Under the pieces are notes generated by a model that was given only the letters and a program-made list of their open reading frames with translations, made no database searches and was not told where the DNA came from. The position numbers and the translations under genes are program-made. A DNA stretch of 42,819 bases. It comes from JARKQH01 sp964631605 (lineage in GTDB: Bacteria > Verrucomicrobiota > Verrucomicrobiia > Limisphaerales > UBA8199). Where the stretch lies: contig CAZVYG010000039.1 in NCBI GenBank assembly GCA_964631605.1, positions 1 to 42,819 of the forward strand, read 5' to 3'. This document shows positions 15,075-23,121 of this stretch, in pieces (the stretch's first letter is position 1; the number at the start of each line of letters is the position of its first letter).

Positions 15075-17279
15075 GTGATGCAGTGGCTCCAATCGCTGGA
15101 TGTTGCGGCGTTCCGGTTCGTTAACCAGGAACTCGCTCATCCGTGGCTTGACGTGGTCATGCCCTGGCTGAGCGGGAACGCGCTTTTTTATCCCCTGCTG
15201 GTGTTCCTGGGAGTGTGGCTGGTGTGGAAGGGCGGGGTGAGGGGCATGGTTTGCGTCGCGATGCTGGCGCTGATTGTGTCGCTCGGAGACGGTTTGATTT
15301 GTCGCACGCTCAAGGAGGCCGTTGGCCGCGAGCGTCCCTTCCTGGTTTTGCCCGATGTCCGCTGCCTGGCCGGCAAGGGAGGCTCCGGCAGCTTCCCTTC
15401 GTCGCATGCGGCAAACTGGTTTGCCGCGGCGATGATTCTTTTCGTTTACTTCCGCAAGAGCGCCTGGCTGACGTTGCCGGTGGGCGCGCTGGTGGCGGTG
15501 TCGCGAGTTTACAACGGCGTGCATTATCCCTCGGATGTTGCGGGGGGCGCTCTCCTGGGAGCCGGTTACGCCGCGGCCGGCGTGTGGGCGTTGGACGCGC
15601 TGTGGCGCTGGGTCGGCGCCAAGTGGTTTCCGCTCTGGTGGCGGAAACTGCCAAGCCTGGGCAATCCGCCGGCCCGGCTGCCGGATGAGGAGGCCGAGGA
15701 ACCGGTGTTCGCCCCGCGCTCGGGCGGGTCCGTTGCGCCGGTTCCGCAAACCAGTCTGGATGCGCATTGGTTGCGCCTGGGTTTCCTGATCATTGGGGCG
15801 CTGCTGGTCGCCCGGTGGTTTTATATTGCCAGCGACACAATCCAACTTTCGGAGGATGAAGCCTACCAATGGGTGTGGTCCAAGCACCTGGCCCTTTCCT
15901 ATTACAGCAAGCCGCCGCTCATCGCCTACACCCAGTTTCTCGGCACCTCGCTCTGGGGCGACTGCGAGTTTGGCGTCCGGTTCTTCGCGCCGCTGATCAC
16001 CGCTCTGCTCAGCGGGCTGATGCTGCGTTTCTTTGCCCGCGAGGTGAACGCCCGGGCCGGCTTTTTCCTGCTGCTGATCATGACCGCCACCCCGATGATC
16101 GCCGCCGGGTCGGTGCTGATGACGGTGGACCCGCTTTCGGTGCTGTTCTGGACGGCGGCGATGCTCGCGGGGTGGCGGGCGGTGCGGGACAACGCGACGA
16201 CGCGGGACTGGGCCTGGGTCGGTTTGTGGATGGGGCTGGGGTTCCTGAGCAAGTACACGGCGCTTTTACAATGGCTTTGCTGGGCGGTGTTTTTTGCGCT
16301 GTGGGCGCCCGCCCGCCGGCACCTGCGCCGTCCGGGCCCCTACGTGGCGCTGCTGATCAATCTGCTTTTCACGATTCCGGTGGTGGTTTGGAATCATCAG
16401 CACGGGTGGATCACCGTGACCCACGTATCGGAAACCGCCGGGGCGGGCCGGGAATGGCACCCCACCTTGCGCTACCTGGGGGACTTCCTCGCCGCCGAGT
16501 TTGGGCTGCTGAATCCGGTGTTCTTTGTGGGCATGGTTTGGGCTTCGATCGCGATCTGGCGGAAGGCGCGGCATCACGCGCTGCTGGTCTTTTGCTTCAG
16601 CATGGGCGCGCCCTTGTTCCTGGTTTACACCTGCCATTCCTTTTACTCGAGGATTCTGCCCAACTGGATTGTGCCATCGGTCCTGCCCCTGTTCTGCGTG
16701 ATGGTGATTTATTGGGACACGCGCGCCCGGCTGGGGGCCGCCCGAATCAAGCCCTGGCTGATCACCGGTCTGGTCTTTGGATTCACCGTCGTGGCCGTGC
16801 TGCACGATACCAACGTGGTGGCGCGGCTGACCGGCCGCCACCTGCCCATTGCCGTGGATCCGTTGCGCCGGGTGCGGGAATGGGACCAAACGGCGGCGGT
16901 GGTGGGGCAGGCCCGGCAGGAACTTCTGGCCGAGGGCAAGCCGGTGTTTATCATTGGCAATCACTATGGCCTGGTCGGCCAGGTCTCCTTCTACCTCCCG
17001 GAAGCGCGCGCGGCGGTGAAAAGCACGCCGTTGGTTTATTACCGCCACACCGCCACGCCGCAGAACCAATTCTTTTTCTGGCCCGGCTACAACCTGCGCA
17101 AAGGGGAAAACGCCGTGTATGTCACCGAGTTGGACCGCGCCCGGCCCGAGCCCGAACTGCCCCCCGCCGAACTGCTTGCTGATTTCGAGTCGGTGACCGA
17201 GGCTGGCGTCCGCTGCGTGTTCTATCACGGACGCGTGCTGCGGGTGCTTCAATTCTTCCATTGCCGGGGCGTGCGCTGA
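15075..17279 (+). CDS. Fusion: PAP2 lipid phosphatase + GT39/ArnT-like lipid-linked sugar transferase
   Basis: A 734-residue polytopic membrane protein with two enzymes. The N-terminal PAP2 domain carries all three phosphatase motifs: KEAVGRERP (K80-P88), FPSSH (His111) and SRVYNGVHYPSD (R144, H150, D154). It would remove phosphate from isoprenoid or phosphatidate lipids. After a Pro-rich cytoplasmic or periplasmic linker (about residues 190-228), a GT39/ArnT-like half begins. Its first-loop acidic motif is LSEDEAYQWVWSKHL (E260, D261, E262), followed by SYYSKPPLIAY and about ten more hydrophobic segments. Such enzymes transfer a sugar from a polyprenyl-phosphate donor, releasing polyprenyl phosphate. 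GTG 15075 is followed directly by ATG 15078; either may start translation. The pairing suggests carrier recycling coupled to transfer (inference). Confidence 0.86.
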   Translation: MMQWLQSLDVAAFRFVNQELAHPWLDVVMPWLSGNALFYPLLVFLGVWLVWKGGVRGMVCVAMLALIVSLGDGLICRTLKEAVGRERPFLVLPDVRCLAGKGGSGSFPSSHAANWFAAAMILFVYFRKSAWLTLPVGALVAVSRVYNGVHYPSDVAGGALLGAGYAAAGVWALDALWRWVGAKWFPLWWRKLPSLGNPPARLPDEEAEEPVFAPRSGGSVAPVPQTSLDAHWLRLGFLIIGALLVARWFYIASDTIQLSEDEAYQWVWSKHLALSYYSKPPLIAYTQFLGTSLWGDCEFGVRFFAPLITALLSGLMLRFFAREVNARAGFFLLLIMTATPMIAAGSVLMTVDPLSVLFWTAAMLAGWRAVRDNATTRDWAWVGLWMGLGFLSKYTALLQWLCWAVFFALWAPARRHLRRPGPYVALLINLLFTIPVVVWNHQHGWITVTHVSETAGAGREWHPTLRYLGDFLAAEFGLLNPVFFVGMVWASIAIWRKARHHALLVFCFSMGAPLFLVYTCHSFYSRILPNWIVPSVLPLFCVMVIYWDTRARLGAARIKPWLITGLVFGFTVVAVLHDTNVVARLTGRHLPIAVDPLRRVREWDQTAAVVGQARQELLAEGKPVFIIGNHYGLVGQVSFYLPEARAAVKSTPLVYYRHTATPQNQFFFWPGYNLRKGENAVYVTELDRARPEPELPPAELLADFESVTEAGVRCVFYHGRVLRVLQFFHCRGVR

Positions 17280-17280
17280 C

Positions 17281-18204
17281 ATGTCGTTCTCTGTGACCAC
17301 GCGTTTCGAGGTGTCGGGCTATGACCTGGCCGCCACGTTGGATTCAGGCCAGGTGTTCCGCTGGCGCCGCGTCGCGGGCGAGTGGGTCGGCGTGGTTGGT
17401 GTCCGCTGGGTCGCGCTCGCCTCCGAGCCGGGGGCGATTGTCGCTCGCACCGCGCAGCCTTGTCCGCGCTGGGACTGGCTGGCTGATTACCTGCAAGTCC
17501 ATGTGAATCTCGAGGCGGTGGTTGACACCTTTCCCGGAGACGAACCCATGCGCCGCGCGCTGAGCGCCTGTCGCGGCCTGCGTTTGCTTCGCCAGGACCC
17601 GTGGGAATGCCTCGCCTCGTTCATTCTCTCGTCCACCAAACAAATCACCCAGATTCGCCAGATCATCGGTCTGCTGTGCGAACGCTTTGGCGTCCCCCTC
17701 GAGGTCCCGCCCGGCCACGCGCCCGCCCAGGCGTTTCCGTCCCCGGACCGCCTCGCCCGGGCCACCGAGGCCCAGTTGCGCGGCTGCAAAATGGGATTCC
17801 GGGCGCCTTACCTGCGGGCCGCCGCAAGGCGGGTCGCCTCGGGGGAGACGGACCTTGAAGGGCTGCGCCGCCTGCCGCTGGCCGAGGCGCGAAGCCGCCT
17901 GATGGACCTGCCCGGCGTTGGCCGAAAGATCGCCGATTGCGTCCTGCTTTTTGCTTATGGCTTTCCGGAGGCGTTCCCGGTGGACGTCTGGATTCTCAAG
18001 GCACTGCGCGAGCTTTACTTCACGGGACGCCACGTTTCGACAAAGGTTCTCAGCGAGTTTGCCGCGGCGCACTTCGGCCCCTGCGCGGGCTACGCGCAGC
18101 AGTACCTCTTCCATTACATGCGGACTCACGCGGGGCGGGCCAGGACGTCTCGACCCTCGAGCCCCCAGGAATCAAGAATCATGGCTTATGCAGACCAGCA
18201 TTGA
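17281..18204 (+). CDS. ogg: 8-oxoguanine DNA glycosylase (OGG1 type)
   Basis: A 307-residue bifunctional glycosylase/AP lyase that removes 8-oxoguanine from DNA. The N-terminal OGG1 domain (residues about 1-115) is present. The helix-hairpin-helix with the Gly/Pro-rich loop and catalytic Lys is LPGVGRKIADCVLLFA, and the catalytic Asp lies in FPVDVWILKALR, as in the family. The N-terminus, SGQVFRWR, also fits the OGG1 pattern (DSGQVFRW). It starts 1 bp after the stop of the fusion gene and overlaps the next gene by 17 bp, so the three genes are likely one transcript. Confidence 0.9.
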   Translation: MSFSVTTRFEVSGYDLAATLDSGQVFRWRRVAGEWVGVVGVRWVALASEPGAIVARTAQPCPRWDWLADYLQVHVNLEAVVDTFPGDEPMRRALSACRGLRLLRQDPWECLASFILSSTKQITQIRQIIGLLCERFGVPLEVPPGHAPAQAFPSPDRLARATEAQLRGCKMGFRAPYLRAAARRVASGETDLEGLRRLPLAEARSRLMDLPGVGRKIADCVLLFAYGFPEAFPVDVWILKALRELYFTGRHVSTKVLSEFAAAHFGPCAGYAQQYLFHYMRTHAGRARTSRPSSPQESRIMAYADQH

Positions 18205-18949
18205 AGTGCTTTTCACCCCCGCCGACTTCGCCGCTTTGGCGGAGCGTGACCTGGGCCAGACGTGGTGCGTTGTGTTCGATGTGCTTCGCGCCACCAGTTC
18301 GATGGTCACCGCCCTGGCAGGCGGCGCCGAAGCGGTGATCCCCCTGGCCGACATTTCCGAAGCGCTGGCGTTCCGCTCAACCCATCCCCAGGCTCTCCTG
18401 GCCGGAGAGCGCAACGGACTGCGCATCACCGGAACGTTGACCGGCGGCGTGGAGTTCGACCTGGGCAATTCGCCGCGCGAGTTCACCCCCGAGCGAATCC
18501 GCGGCAAGATAATTGTGATGACGACGACCAATGGCACGCGCGCCCTGCGCGCCTGCGCCCGGGCGCAACGGGTCCTGGCCGCGTCCTTTCTCAACCTCAG
18601 CGCGACCGCTCGGGAAGTGCGGTCGCACCGGCCCCCAAACCTTCTGCTGGTGTGCAGCGGCACCCTCGAGCAGGCCGCCTACGAGGACGCGCTCGGGGCC
18701 GGCGCCCTGTGTGATCTCGTTTGGGCGGACTACGCCGGTGGCATGATCATGGATTCAGCCCTGATGGCGCTGAGGCTTTATCGGCTGGAGAGCGCCAATC
18801 TTGAAGCCGCCCTAGCCTCCTCCCGCAACGGCCGTCGTCTCTCGGCCCAGGCCGCTCTTCAACCGGATGTCCCCTTCTGCGCCCAGCGCGACCGCTTTCC
18901 GCTCGTGGCCAGACTCGGTCCTGATGGGGCGATCAGAACCGGAGGGTAA
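18188..18949 (+). CDS. comB: 2-phosphosulfolactate phosphatase family (ComB)
   Basis: A 253-residue Mg-dependent acid phosphatase of the ComB family. Diagnostic stretches are VVFDVLRATSSMVTALAGGA, LLAGERNGLRI, VEFDLGNSPREF, MTTTNGTRAL and LLLVCSGTLEQAAYEDALGAGAL. In methanogens ComB makes 3-sulfolactate for coenzyme M. Bacterial homologues are widespread, and their substrate is often unproven. ATG 18188 lies inside the end of the glycosylase gene (17-bp overlap) and gives the usual N-terminus MQTSIEVLFTP. No comA or comC homologue is visible in the window, so a classical sulfolactate pathway is not supported here. Confidence 0.85.
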   Translation: MQTSIEVLFTPADFAALAERDLGQTWCVVFDVLRATSSMVTALAGGAEAVIPLADISEALAFRSTHPQALLAGERNGLRITGTLTGGVEFDLGNSPREFTPERIRGKIIVMTTTNGTRALRACARAQRVLAASFLNLSATAREVRSHRPPNLLLVCSGTLEQAAYEDALGAGALCDLVWADYAGGMIMDSALMALRLYRLESANLEAALASSRNGRRLSAQAALQPDVPFCAQRDRFPLVARLGPDGAIRTGG

Positions 18950-18954
18950 ACTTA

Positions 18955-19809
18955 TCAACGCCGCGGCGTGCGTTCGATGATCCAGGCGTAATCGGCGCTG
19001 TTGGGCGCGCTCAACCCCCCAAAGTTGGAGAGGCGGATGGGTTGTTGGGTCGAGCCTACGCGCCATTTCTTGATTTCCGAATGTCCATCGGCGAAGGCGA
19101 AGCCGCAGGCGCCGTTATGGTAGCTGGCCGGAAGATCGGTCCAGAAATAGGCGGCCGGGGCGAGCAACGGGTTGTTGAAGGCGCAGCCGTCGTTGATGCT
19201 GTCGGGGTGCTCATCCACAAACAGCCAGGCCATGGCCGGCGGGGGCTTGATCAGTTCCGCCATTTTCTTGGCATAAAAGAAGGTGCCGTTGTAGAACGAG
19301 GCCTTGTTGCCATCGCCCATGGCGGCGTTCATCGAGATGCTGCGCACGCGCGGACCGGGGTTGTAGGGGCTCTTGCGCTTGTCGGAGACGCATTTGTAAA
19401 GTTTCCAATCGCCCTTGGCATAAGGGGAGAGCTTGGCAAAGCGCGGGTCGGTCAGATAAATGGTGTTGGTATTATGCTGGCTGGCGGTCCAGTCAATCCA
19501 GCCGGCAATCCATTGCCCATAGGGATCGTTATTGGGGTTGGGGTTCTGGGCCACGTCGCCGTGGGTGTTGCCCACCAGGCGGTCACCATAATCCTGCGAA
19601 TACATCACCCACGCGATGGCCAACTGCCGCGAGTTGTTCATGCAGGAAATGCCCTCGGTCTTGGTTTTGGCTTTGCTCAAGGCCGGCAGGAGCATGGCGG
19701 CCAAAATGGCGATGATGGCGATAACCACGAGCAGTTCGATGAGCGTAAAGCCGCGCCGTCGCGATTGCGGGTCCTCACCCGCGCCGAAGTTGGCGATCAG
19801 ACATTTCAT
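18955..19809 (-). CDS. Pseudopilin-like secreted protein (prepilin N-terminus, H-X9-DG C-terminus)
   Basis: A 284-residue protein with a short leader ending RRRG, then FTLIELLVVIAIIAILAAM, the type IV prepilin processing site (cleavage after Gly, Glu at +5). The rest is a globular extracellular domain. Near the C-terminus YHNGACGFAFADGHSE fits the H-X9-DG motif of the pseudopilin-like family that is highly expanded in Verrucomicrobiota and Planctomycetota. Function is unknown; members are presumed to be assembled by a type II secretion or pilus system, none of which is in the window. ATG 19809 is used. It ends 5 bp from the convergent comB-like gene. Confidence 0.88.
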   Translation of the reverse strand: MKCLIANFGAGEDPQSRRRGFTLIELLVVIAIIAILAAMLLPALSKAKTKTEGISCMNNSRQLAIAWVMYSQDYGDRLVGNTHGDVAQNPNPNNDPYGQWIAGWIDWTASQHNTNTIYLTDPRFAKLSPYAKGDWKLYKCVSDKRKSPYNPGPRVRSISMNAAMGDGNKASFYNGTFFYAKKMAELIKPPPAMAWLFVDEHPDSINDGCAFNNPLLAPAAYFWTDLPASYHNGACGFAFADGHSEIKKWRVGSTQQPIRLSNFGGLSAPNSADYAWIIERTPRR

Positions 19810-19842
19810 AAGGGCTAGCAAGGTTTCTTGTTTCTAGGACAA

Positions 19843-19870
19843 TTTACAACCAGTTGGCGCTGTCCGTCAA
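19843..19870 (-). promoter_or_regulatory. Candidate sigma-70 promoter of the pseudopilin gene
   Basis: On the reverse strand TTGACG (19870-19865), a 16-bp spacer and TGTAAA (19848-19843). The predicted leader is about 25-30 nt before ATG 19809. The surrounding 19822-19940 holds no gene. Confidence 0.45.
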
Positions 19871-19940
19871 TAGCATGCCCAAACCTCACCCTGGCGGGGC
19901 TGTCGTCAAAATGAATGACAGAGACGACGGCGCCTCCCCC

Positions 19941-20792
19941 TTAACGCGTCAAGCGTTTCCGGCCCTGCGCCGGGCTTTGGGTCCGCGATTCTTTGATTTT
20001 CTCGAGGGCGTTGCGAACGCGGTCGAGTTCCTCGCGGGTGCGGTCCAGCAAGGGGGGAACGTCCGCCAGCGACCAATTCCGCGCCGTCTGCTCGATTTCG
20101 TCGCAAAGGGCGGCCAGGTCGCGGGCGCCGAGGTTGCCGGCGCTGCCTTTGAGGCGCGAAAGGGCATTAAAGGTCCGGGACAGGGAGGAGGCGTCGTTGT
20201 CGGCAACGGCTTTTTCCAGGGTTGCAAGGTGGGTTGGAGCTTCCTGGAGGAAGAGGTCAATCAGTTCGGCCACCGGGTCGGGTTTGCCCGGCATCTGCAG
20301 TTGGCCAAGCCCGGCGATGACCACCGGATCAATCACCGCATCCAGGGCCCGCTGCAAGGCGCGGTCGGCCAGGCCGCGATGCAGGGCGGCCTCCAACTCG
20401 GGCAACTGAACCGGCTTGTTGATGTAATCGTCCATTCCGGCCTGGAGACACTTTTGCCGGTTATCGGCGCGGGTGTTGGCGGTCATGGCGATAATATAGA
20501 CGCGGTGGGGAGTATGGCCGGATCGGGCGGCATCCTTTTCGGCCTGGCGGATGTGCCAGGTTGCCTCGTAGCCGCTCAGTTCAGGCATCTGGCAGTCCAT
20601 GAGGATGATGTCGTAATGGGATTTTTTGACGGCCTCGAGCACGGCCGCGCCGTCGGGCACGCCGTCGGCCTGGAGGCCAAGCTTTTCGAGTTGCTTGAGA
20701 GCGACCTGCTGGTTGAGAGGGGAGTCCTCAGCCACAAGCACGCGCACCGGGGCGAGCGCGGGGGCTTGGGGATCGTTTGAGGAAGAAGTCAT
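19941..20792 (-). CDS. Response regulator receiver + degenerate HPt domain protein
   Basis: A 283-residue two-domain protein. The receiver domain (residues about 16-138) has the acidic pair (VAEDSPLN), the phospho-acceptor D66 (IILMDCQMPELSG), the Thr/Ala switch (AMTAN) and K126 (INKPV). A second domain (about 155-260) is an HPt four-helix bundle with the motif ALSRLKGSAGNLGA. In active HPt proteins this reads xHxLKGSxxxxGA; here the phospho-accepting His is Ser212 (codon TCG at 20157-20159 on the reverse strand). The domain therefore cannot take part in phosphotransfer in the usual way and may act as a docking or decoy module. It is last in the signalling cluster, 226 bp after the HPt gene, and may have its own promoter. 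Confidence 0.87.
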   Translation of the reverse strand: MTSSSNDPQAPALAPVRVLVAEDSPLNQQVALKQLEKLGLQADGVPDGAAVLEAVKKSHYDIILMDCQMPELSGYEATWHIRQAEKDAARSGHTPHRVYIIAMTANTRADNRQKCLQAGMDDYINKPVQLPELEAALHRGLADRALQRALDAVIDPVVIAGLGQLQMPGKPDPVAELIDLFLQEAPTHLATLEKAVADNDASSLSRTFNALSRLKGSAGNLGARDLAALCDEIEQTARNWSLADVPPLLDRTREELDRVRNALEKIKESRTQSPAQGRKRLTR

Positions 20793-20819
20793 AGGCGGTT
20801 AGGTGATGAATAAAGGTTG

Positions 20820-20847
20820 AACATAGAACAGCCCTGCCACTGGTCAC
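20820..20847 (-). promoter_or_regulatory. Weak candidate promoter for the REC-HPt gene
   Basis: On the reverse strand GTGACC (20847-20842), a 16-bp spacer and TATGTT (20825-20820), about 28 bp before ATG 20792. It falls in a 226-bp gap (20793-21018) that otherwise shows no gene. Confidence 0.28.
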
Positions 20848-21018
20848 ACCCTAAGGCGGCAGCGGCTTTCTGTAAAGGGAGGATGACGGTTTGGAACCGG
20901 CGCGTTCGGCCGGGCGGCGGCTCGGGGGTTCTATTCCGGTGTGGCGCCCGGCAGGCGCGCCCAACTGGAAGGACGAAAGAAAATCCTCCGGGACTGGATT
21001 GCGGGGGTCAGGTTCCCG

Positions 21019-21387
21019 CTACCGATCGGGCCGTGAGAGTGCCTGGCGTTTTTGCTCCAAGAGCGGCTTGACGGCGGCGAAGGCCGCCTCCAGCTCAGCC
21101 AGGCAGGCGGTCACGGCCTCGGCCTGGCGTTCGCGGGCGAGGTCTTCGGCCTGGGTGGCGAGAGCCCGAAGGCGGGCGGCGCCGATATTGCCGGCGCTGG
21201 ATTTGAGCGGATGCACCGCGCTTTCAACGGCTTCGAGGTTGCCAGCCGAGAGGGCGGCGCGGGCTTCGCTGATTTTTTTGGCGGCGTAATCGAGGAACAG
21301 GTCCAGCATTTTGAGTACGAAATCGGTGCCGCCCAATCGTTGGAGTCGTTCGATCGCGGCCGGATCAAAATCAGGGGATTCGGGCAT
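21019..21387 (-). CDS. Stand-alone HPt phosphotransfer protein
   Basis: A 122-residue histidine phosphotransfer protein with the intact motif AVHPLKSSAGNIGA, where H59 is the phospho-acceptor, inside a predicted four-helix bundle (long amphipathic helices with many Ala, Glu and Arg). It would carry phosphate between the hybrid kinase receiver and the other receivers of the cluster. It lies 9 bp after the single-domain receiver gene, in the same operon. Its fold and motif spacing resemble the HPt-like half of the protein at 19941, but that one lacks the His. Confidence 0.9.
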   Translation of the reverse strand: MPESPDFDPAAIERLQRLGGTDFVLKMLDLFLDYAAKKISEARAALSAGNLEAVESAVHPLKSSAGNIGAARLRALATQAEDLARERQAEAVTACLAELEAAFAAVKPLLEQKRQALSRPDR

Positions 21388-21396
21388 GGGTGCCTT

Positions 21397-21774
21397 TCAG
21401 CTTGAGGGGGTTTGGGACAGGAGCCGGGCAATGGCATCCAGAAGCAGATTCTCGTCCAGGATGGGTTTGGTAACGTAATCATTAAAACCGGCCGCGAGAT
21501 ATTTTTCGCGGTCGCCGGTCATGGCGTGCGCCGTCAGCGCGATGACGGGGAGGTGGCGAAGGCGCGGGTCGGCGCGGATTTGGCGGAGCACCTCGGTGCC
21601 GTCCATGCCGGGAAGGGATACGTCCAGCAGCACCAGATCGGGCACCGTCTGGCGGAGGCCGGCGAGAGCTTCGGACCCGCTTTCGAATTCCGTCACCCGG
21701 TAGAGCGATTCGAGAATGACACGGACCAGCAGGCGATTATCCGGATTATCTTCAATGACGGCGATGTGCTTCAT
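21397..21774 (-). CDS. Single-domain response regulator (CheY-like)
   Basis: A 125-residue receiver with no output domain: acidic residues at VIEDNPDN, phospho-acceptor D51 (VLLDVSLPGMDG), switch Thr (ALTAHAM) and the conserved Lys in YVTKPI. Such proteins act as phosphate shuttles, phosphate sinks or protein-protein switches. It sits between the REC-PP2C gene (6 bp) and the HPt gene (9 bp), which supports a shuttle role in a phosphorelay. Confidence 0.92.
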   Translation of the reverse strand: MKHIAVIEDNPDNRLLVRVILESLYRVTEFESGSEALAGLRQTVPDLVLLDVSLPGMDGTEVLRQIRADPRLRHLPVIALTAHAMTGDREKYLAAGFNDYVTKPILDENLLLDAIARLLSQTPSS

Positions 21775-21780
21775 AGGCGC

Positions 21781-23121
21781 TCACTGCGTCGGGGGAAGAT
21801 TGACTTGCCGAGGGGGTTGGCCCGGGGGCCGGCCCTGCTCAATTTCTGCTCGCTCCGGGTTGGACACCCTCGCCCGGTGGCGGTCCGTGGCAGTGCGGGC
21901 GTCCTGGCCAGGGGGAGACGGCAGCCGGGCGACTTCGAGGCTCAACAAACAGACATCATCGGTGAAAGCGGTTCCGCCCGCAAAGTTGCGGACTTCGGCG
22001 ATGAGGGCGTCGCAGAGTTCGGGCGGGGGGAGGTTGCGGTGCTGGCGGACGGCGGCGAGCAGTCGTGCCTGGCCATAATCCTCCTTTCCGTCCGCTCCAG
22101 GAACTTCAAACAGCCCGTCGGTGAAGAGGAGCAGCACGTCGCCTTCCGACACCAGGGCTCCACCCGCGGTGTAGGCAGCGCCGGCAAACAAGCCCAGGGC
22201 GGGGCCGGCTGGCGGGGGAACTCGCAGCGGCTCGACCCGGCCGGCGGCGCGTTGAATGTGGAGCGCGGGAGGGTGGCCCGCCGACGCGAAACGGAGGCGC
22301 CCGGTCAGGGCATCCAGGGTGAGGTAGCTCGCCGTGGCAAACATCGGGCCTCCGCCGGATTTCAGCAGGGCCGACAAGCGGCGGTTCATGTCGGCAAGAA
22401 AGTCGCCGGGGTCGGTGGCGGCAGCGGCGGCCGGGTCCACCAGGGCGCGGACCATGGCGGTCACCAGCGCCGACCGGACGCCGTGGCCCATGACATCGCA
22501 AATAAACACCCCCGCGCAGAAATCCGACAGGGGCAACACGCTGAAGAAGTCGCCCGCCAGTTCGGTTGCGGGATGGAAACGATGGCAGAAGCGAAAGCAG
22601 GACTCGGCCGGGGCAGCAGCGCGGGGGAAAGCCGGGTAGGAAACCGGCAGCAGGGAGAGCTGAAGCTGGCGCGCCATCTCGAGGTCGGCACGGTTCTGGG
22701 CATTGTATTTGGCGAGTTCGTCGGCCAATTGTTTTTGCGCGAGCGCGTTGCGCAACACGCGCAGCAGCGGCGGCAGGTCGAGGTCGGCTTTGCAAAGGTA
22801 ATCGCGGGCGCCGCGTTTCATGGCTTCGACCGCAACCCGTTCGTTGCCGCTGCCGGTCAGCATGACGACCGCCGGCTGGGGAGCCGGCAGGTGACGAATC
22901 TGTTCAAGCACCTCGAGGCCATTGGCGCCCGGCAGGTTGTAGTCCAGCAGCATCAGGTCGGTGCCAACGCGGCGCAGGTGGTCCAGGGCCTTGTCGGCCG
23001 TGTCCACCCACCCGGGCGAACAGGGCAAGTCGTCGCCCAGCGCGAGCAGCATCTGACGCACGAACTGGGCAAAGACCGGATCGTCATCCACAATCAGCAC
23101 GGAGATGGGAGCGGCACTCAT
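21781..23121 (-). CDS. Response regulator with PP2C/SpoIIE (RsbU-type) phosphatase output
   Basis: A 446-residue protein. The receiver is at residues 5-125 with D12-D14, phospho-acceptor D60 (LMLLDYNLPGANG) and K111. A coiled-coil linker (about 128-160, ending RQLQLSLLP) is typical of RsbU-like regulators. The SpoIIE phosphatase domain (about 165-395) keeps its metal ligands: ELAGDFFSV (D191), FICDVMGHG (D209), and FTDGLFE and FTDDVCLL. Such enzymes dephosphorylate an anti-sigma-factor antagonist to release a sigma factor. No antagonist or anti-sigma gene is in the window. A Pro/Arg-rich tail ends the protein. Its ATG overlaps the kinase stop by 4 bp. Confidence 0.92.
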   Translation of the reverse strand: MSAAPISVLIVDDDPVFAQFVRQMLLALGDDLPCSPGWVDTADKALDHLRRVGTDLMLLDYNLPGANGLEVLEQIRHLPAPQPAVVMLTGSGNERVAVEAMKRGARDYLCKADLDLPPLLRVLRNALAQKQLADELAKYNAQNRADLEMARQLQLSLLPVSYPAFPRAAAPAESCFRFCHRFHPATELAGDFFSVLPLSDFCAGVFICDVMGHGVRSALVTAMVRALVDPAAAAATDPGDFLADMNRRLSALLKSGGGPMFATASYLTLDALTGRLRFASAGHPPALHIQRAAGRVEPLRVPPPAGPALGLFAGAAYTAGGALVSEGDVLLLFTDGLFEVPGADGKEDYGQARLLAAVRQHRNLPPPELCDALIAEVRNFAGGTAFTDDVCLLSLEVARLPSPPGQDARTATDRHRARVSNPERAEIEQGRPPGQPPRQVNLPPTQ

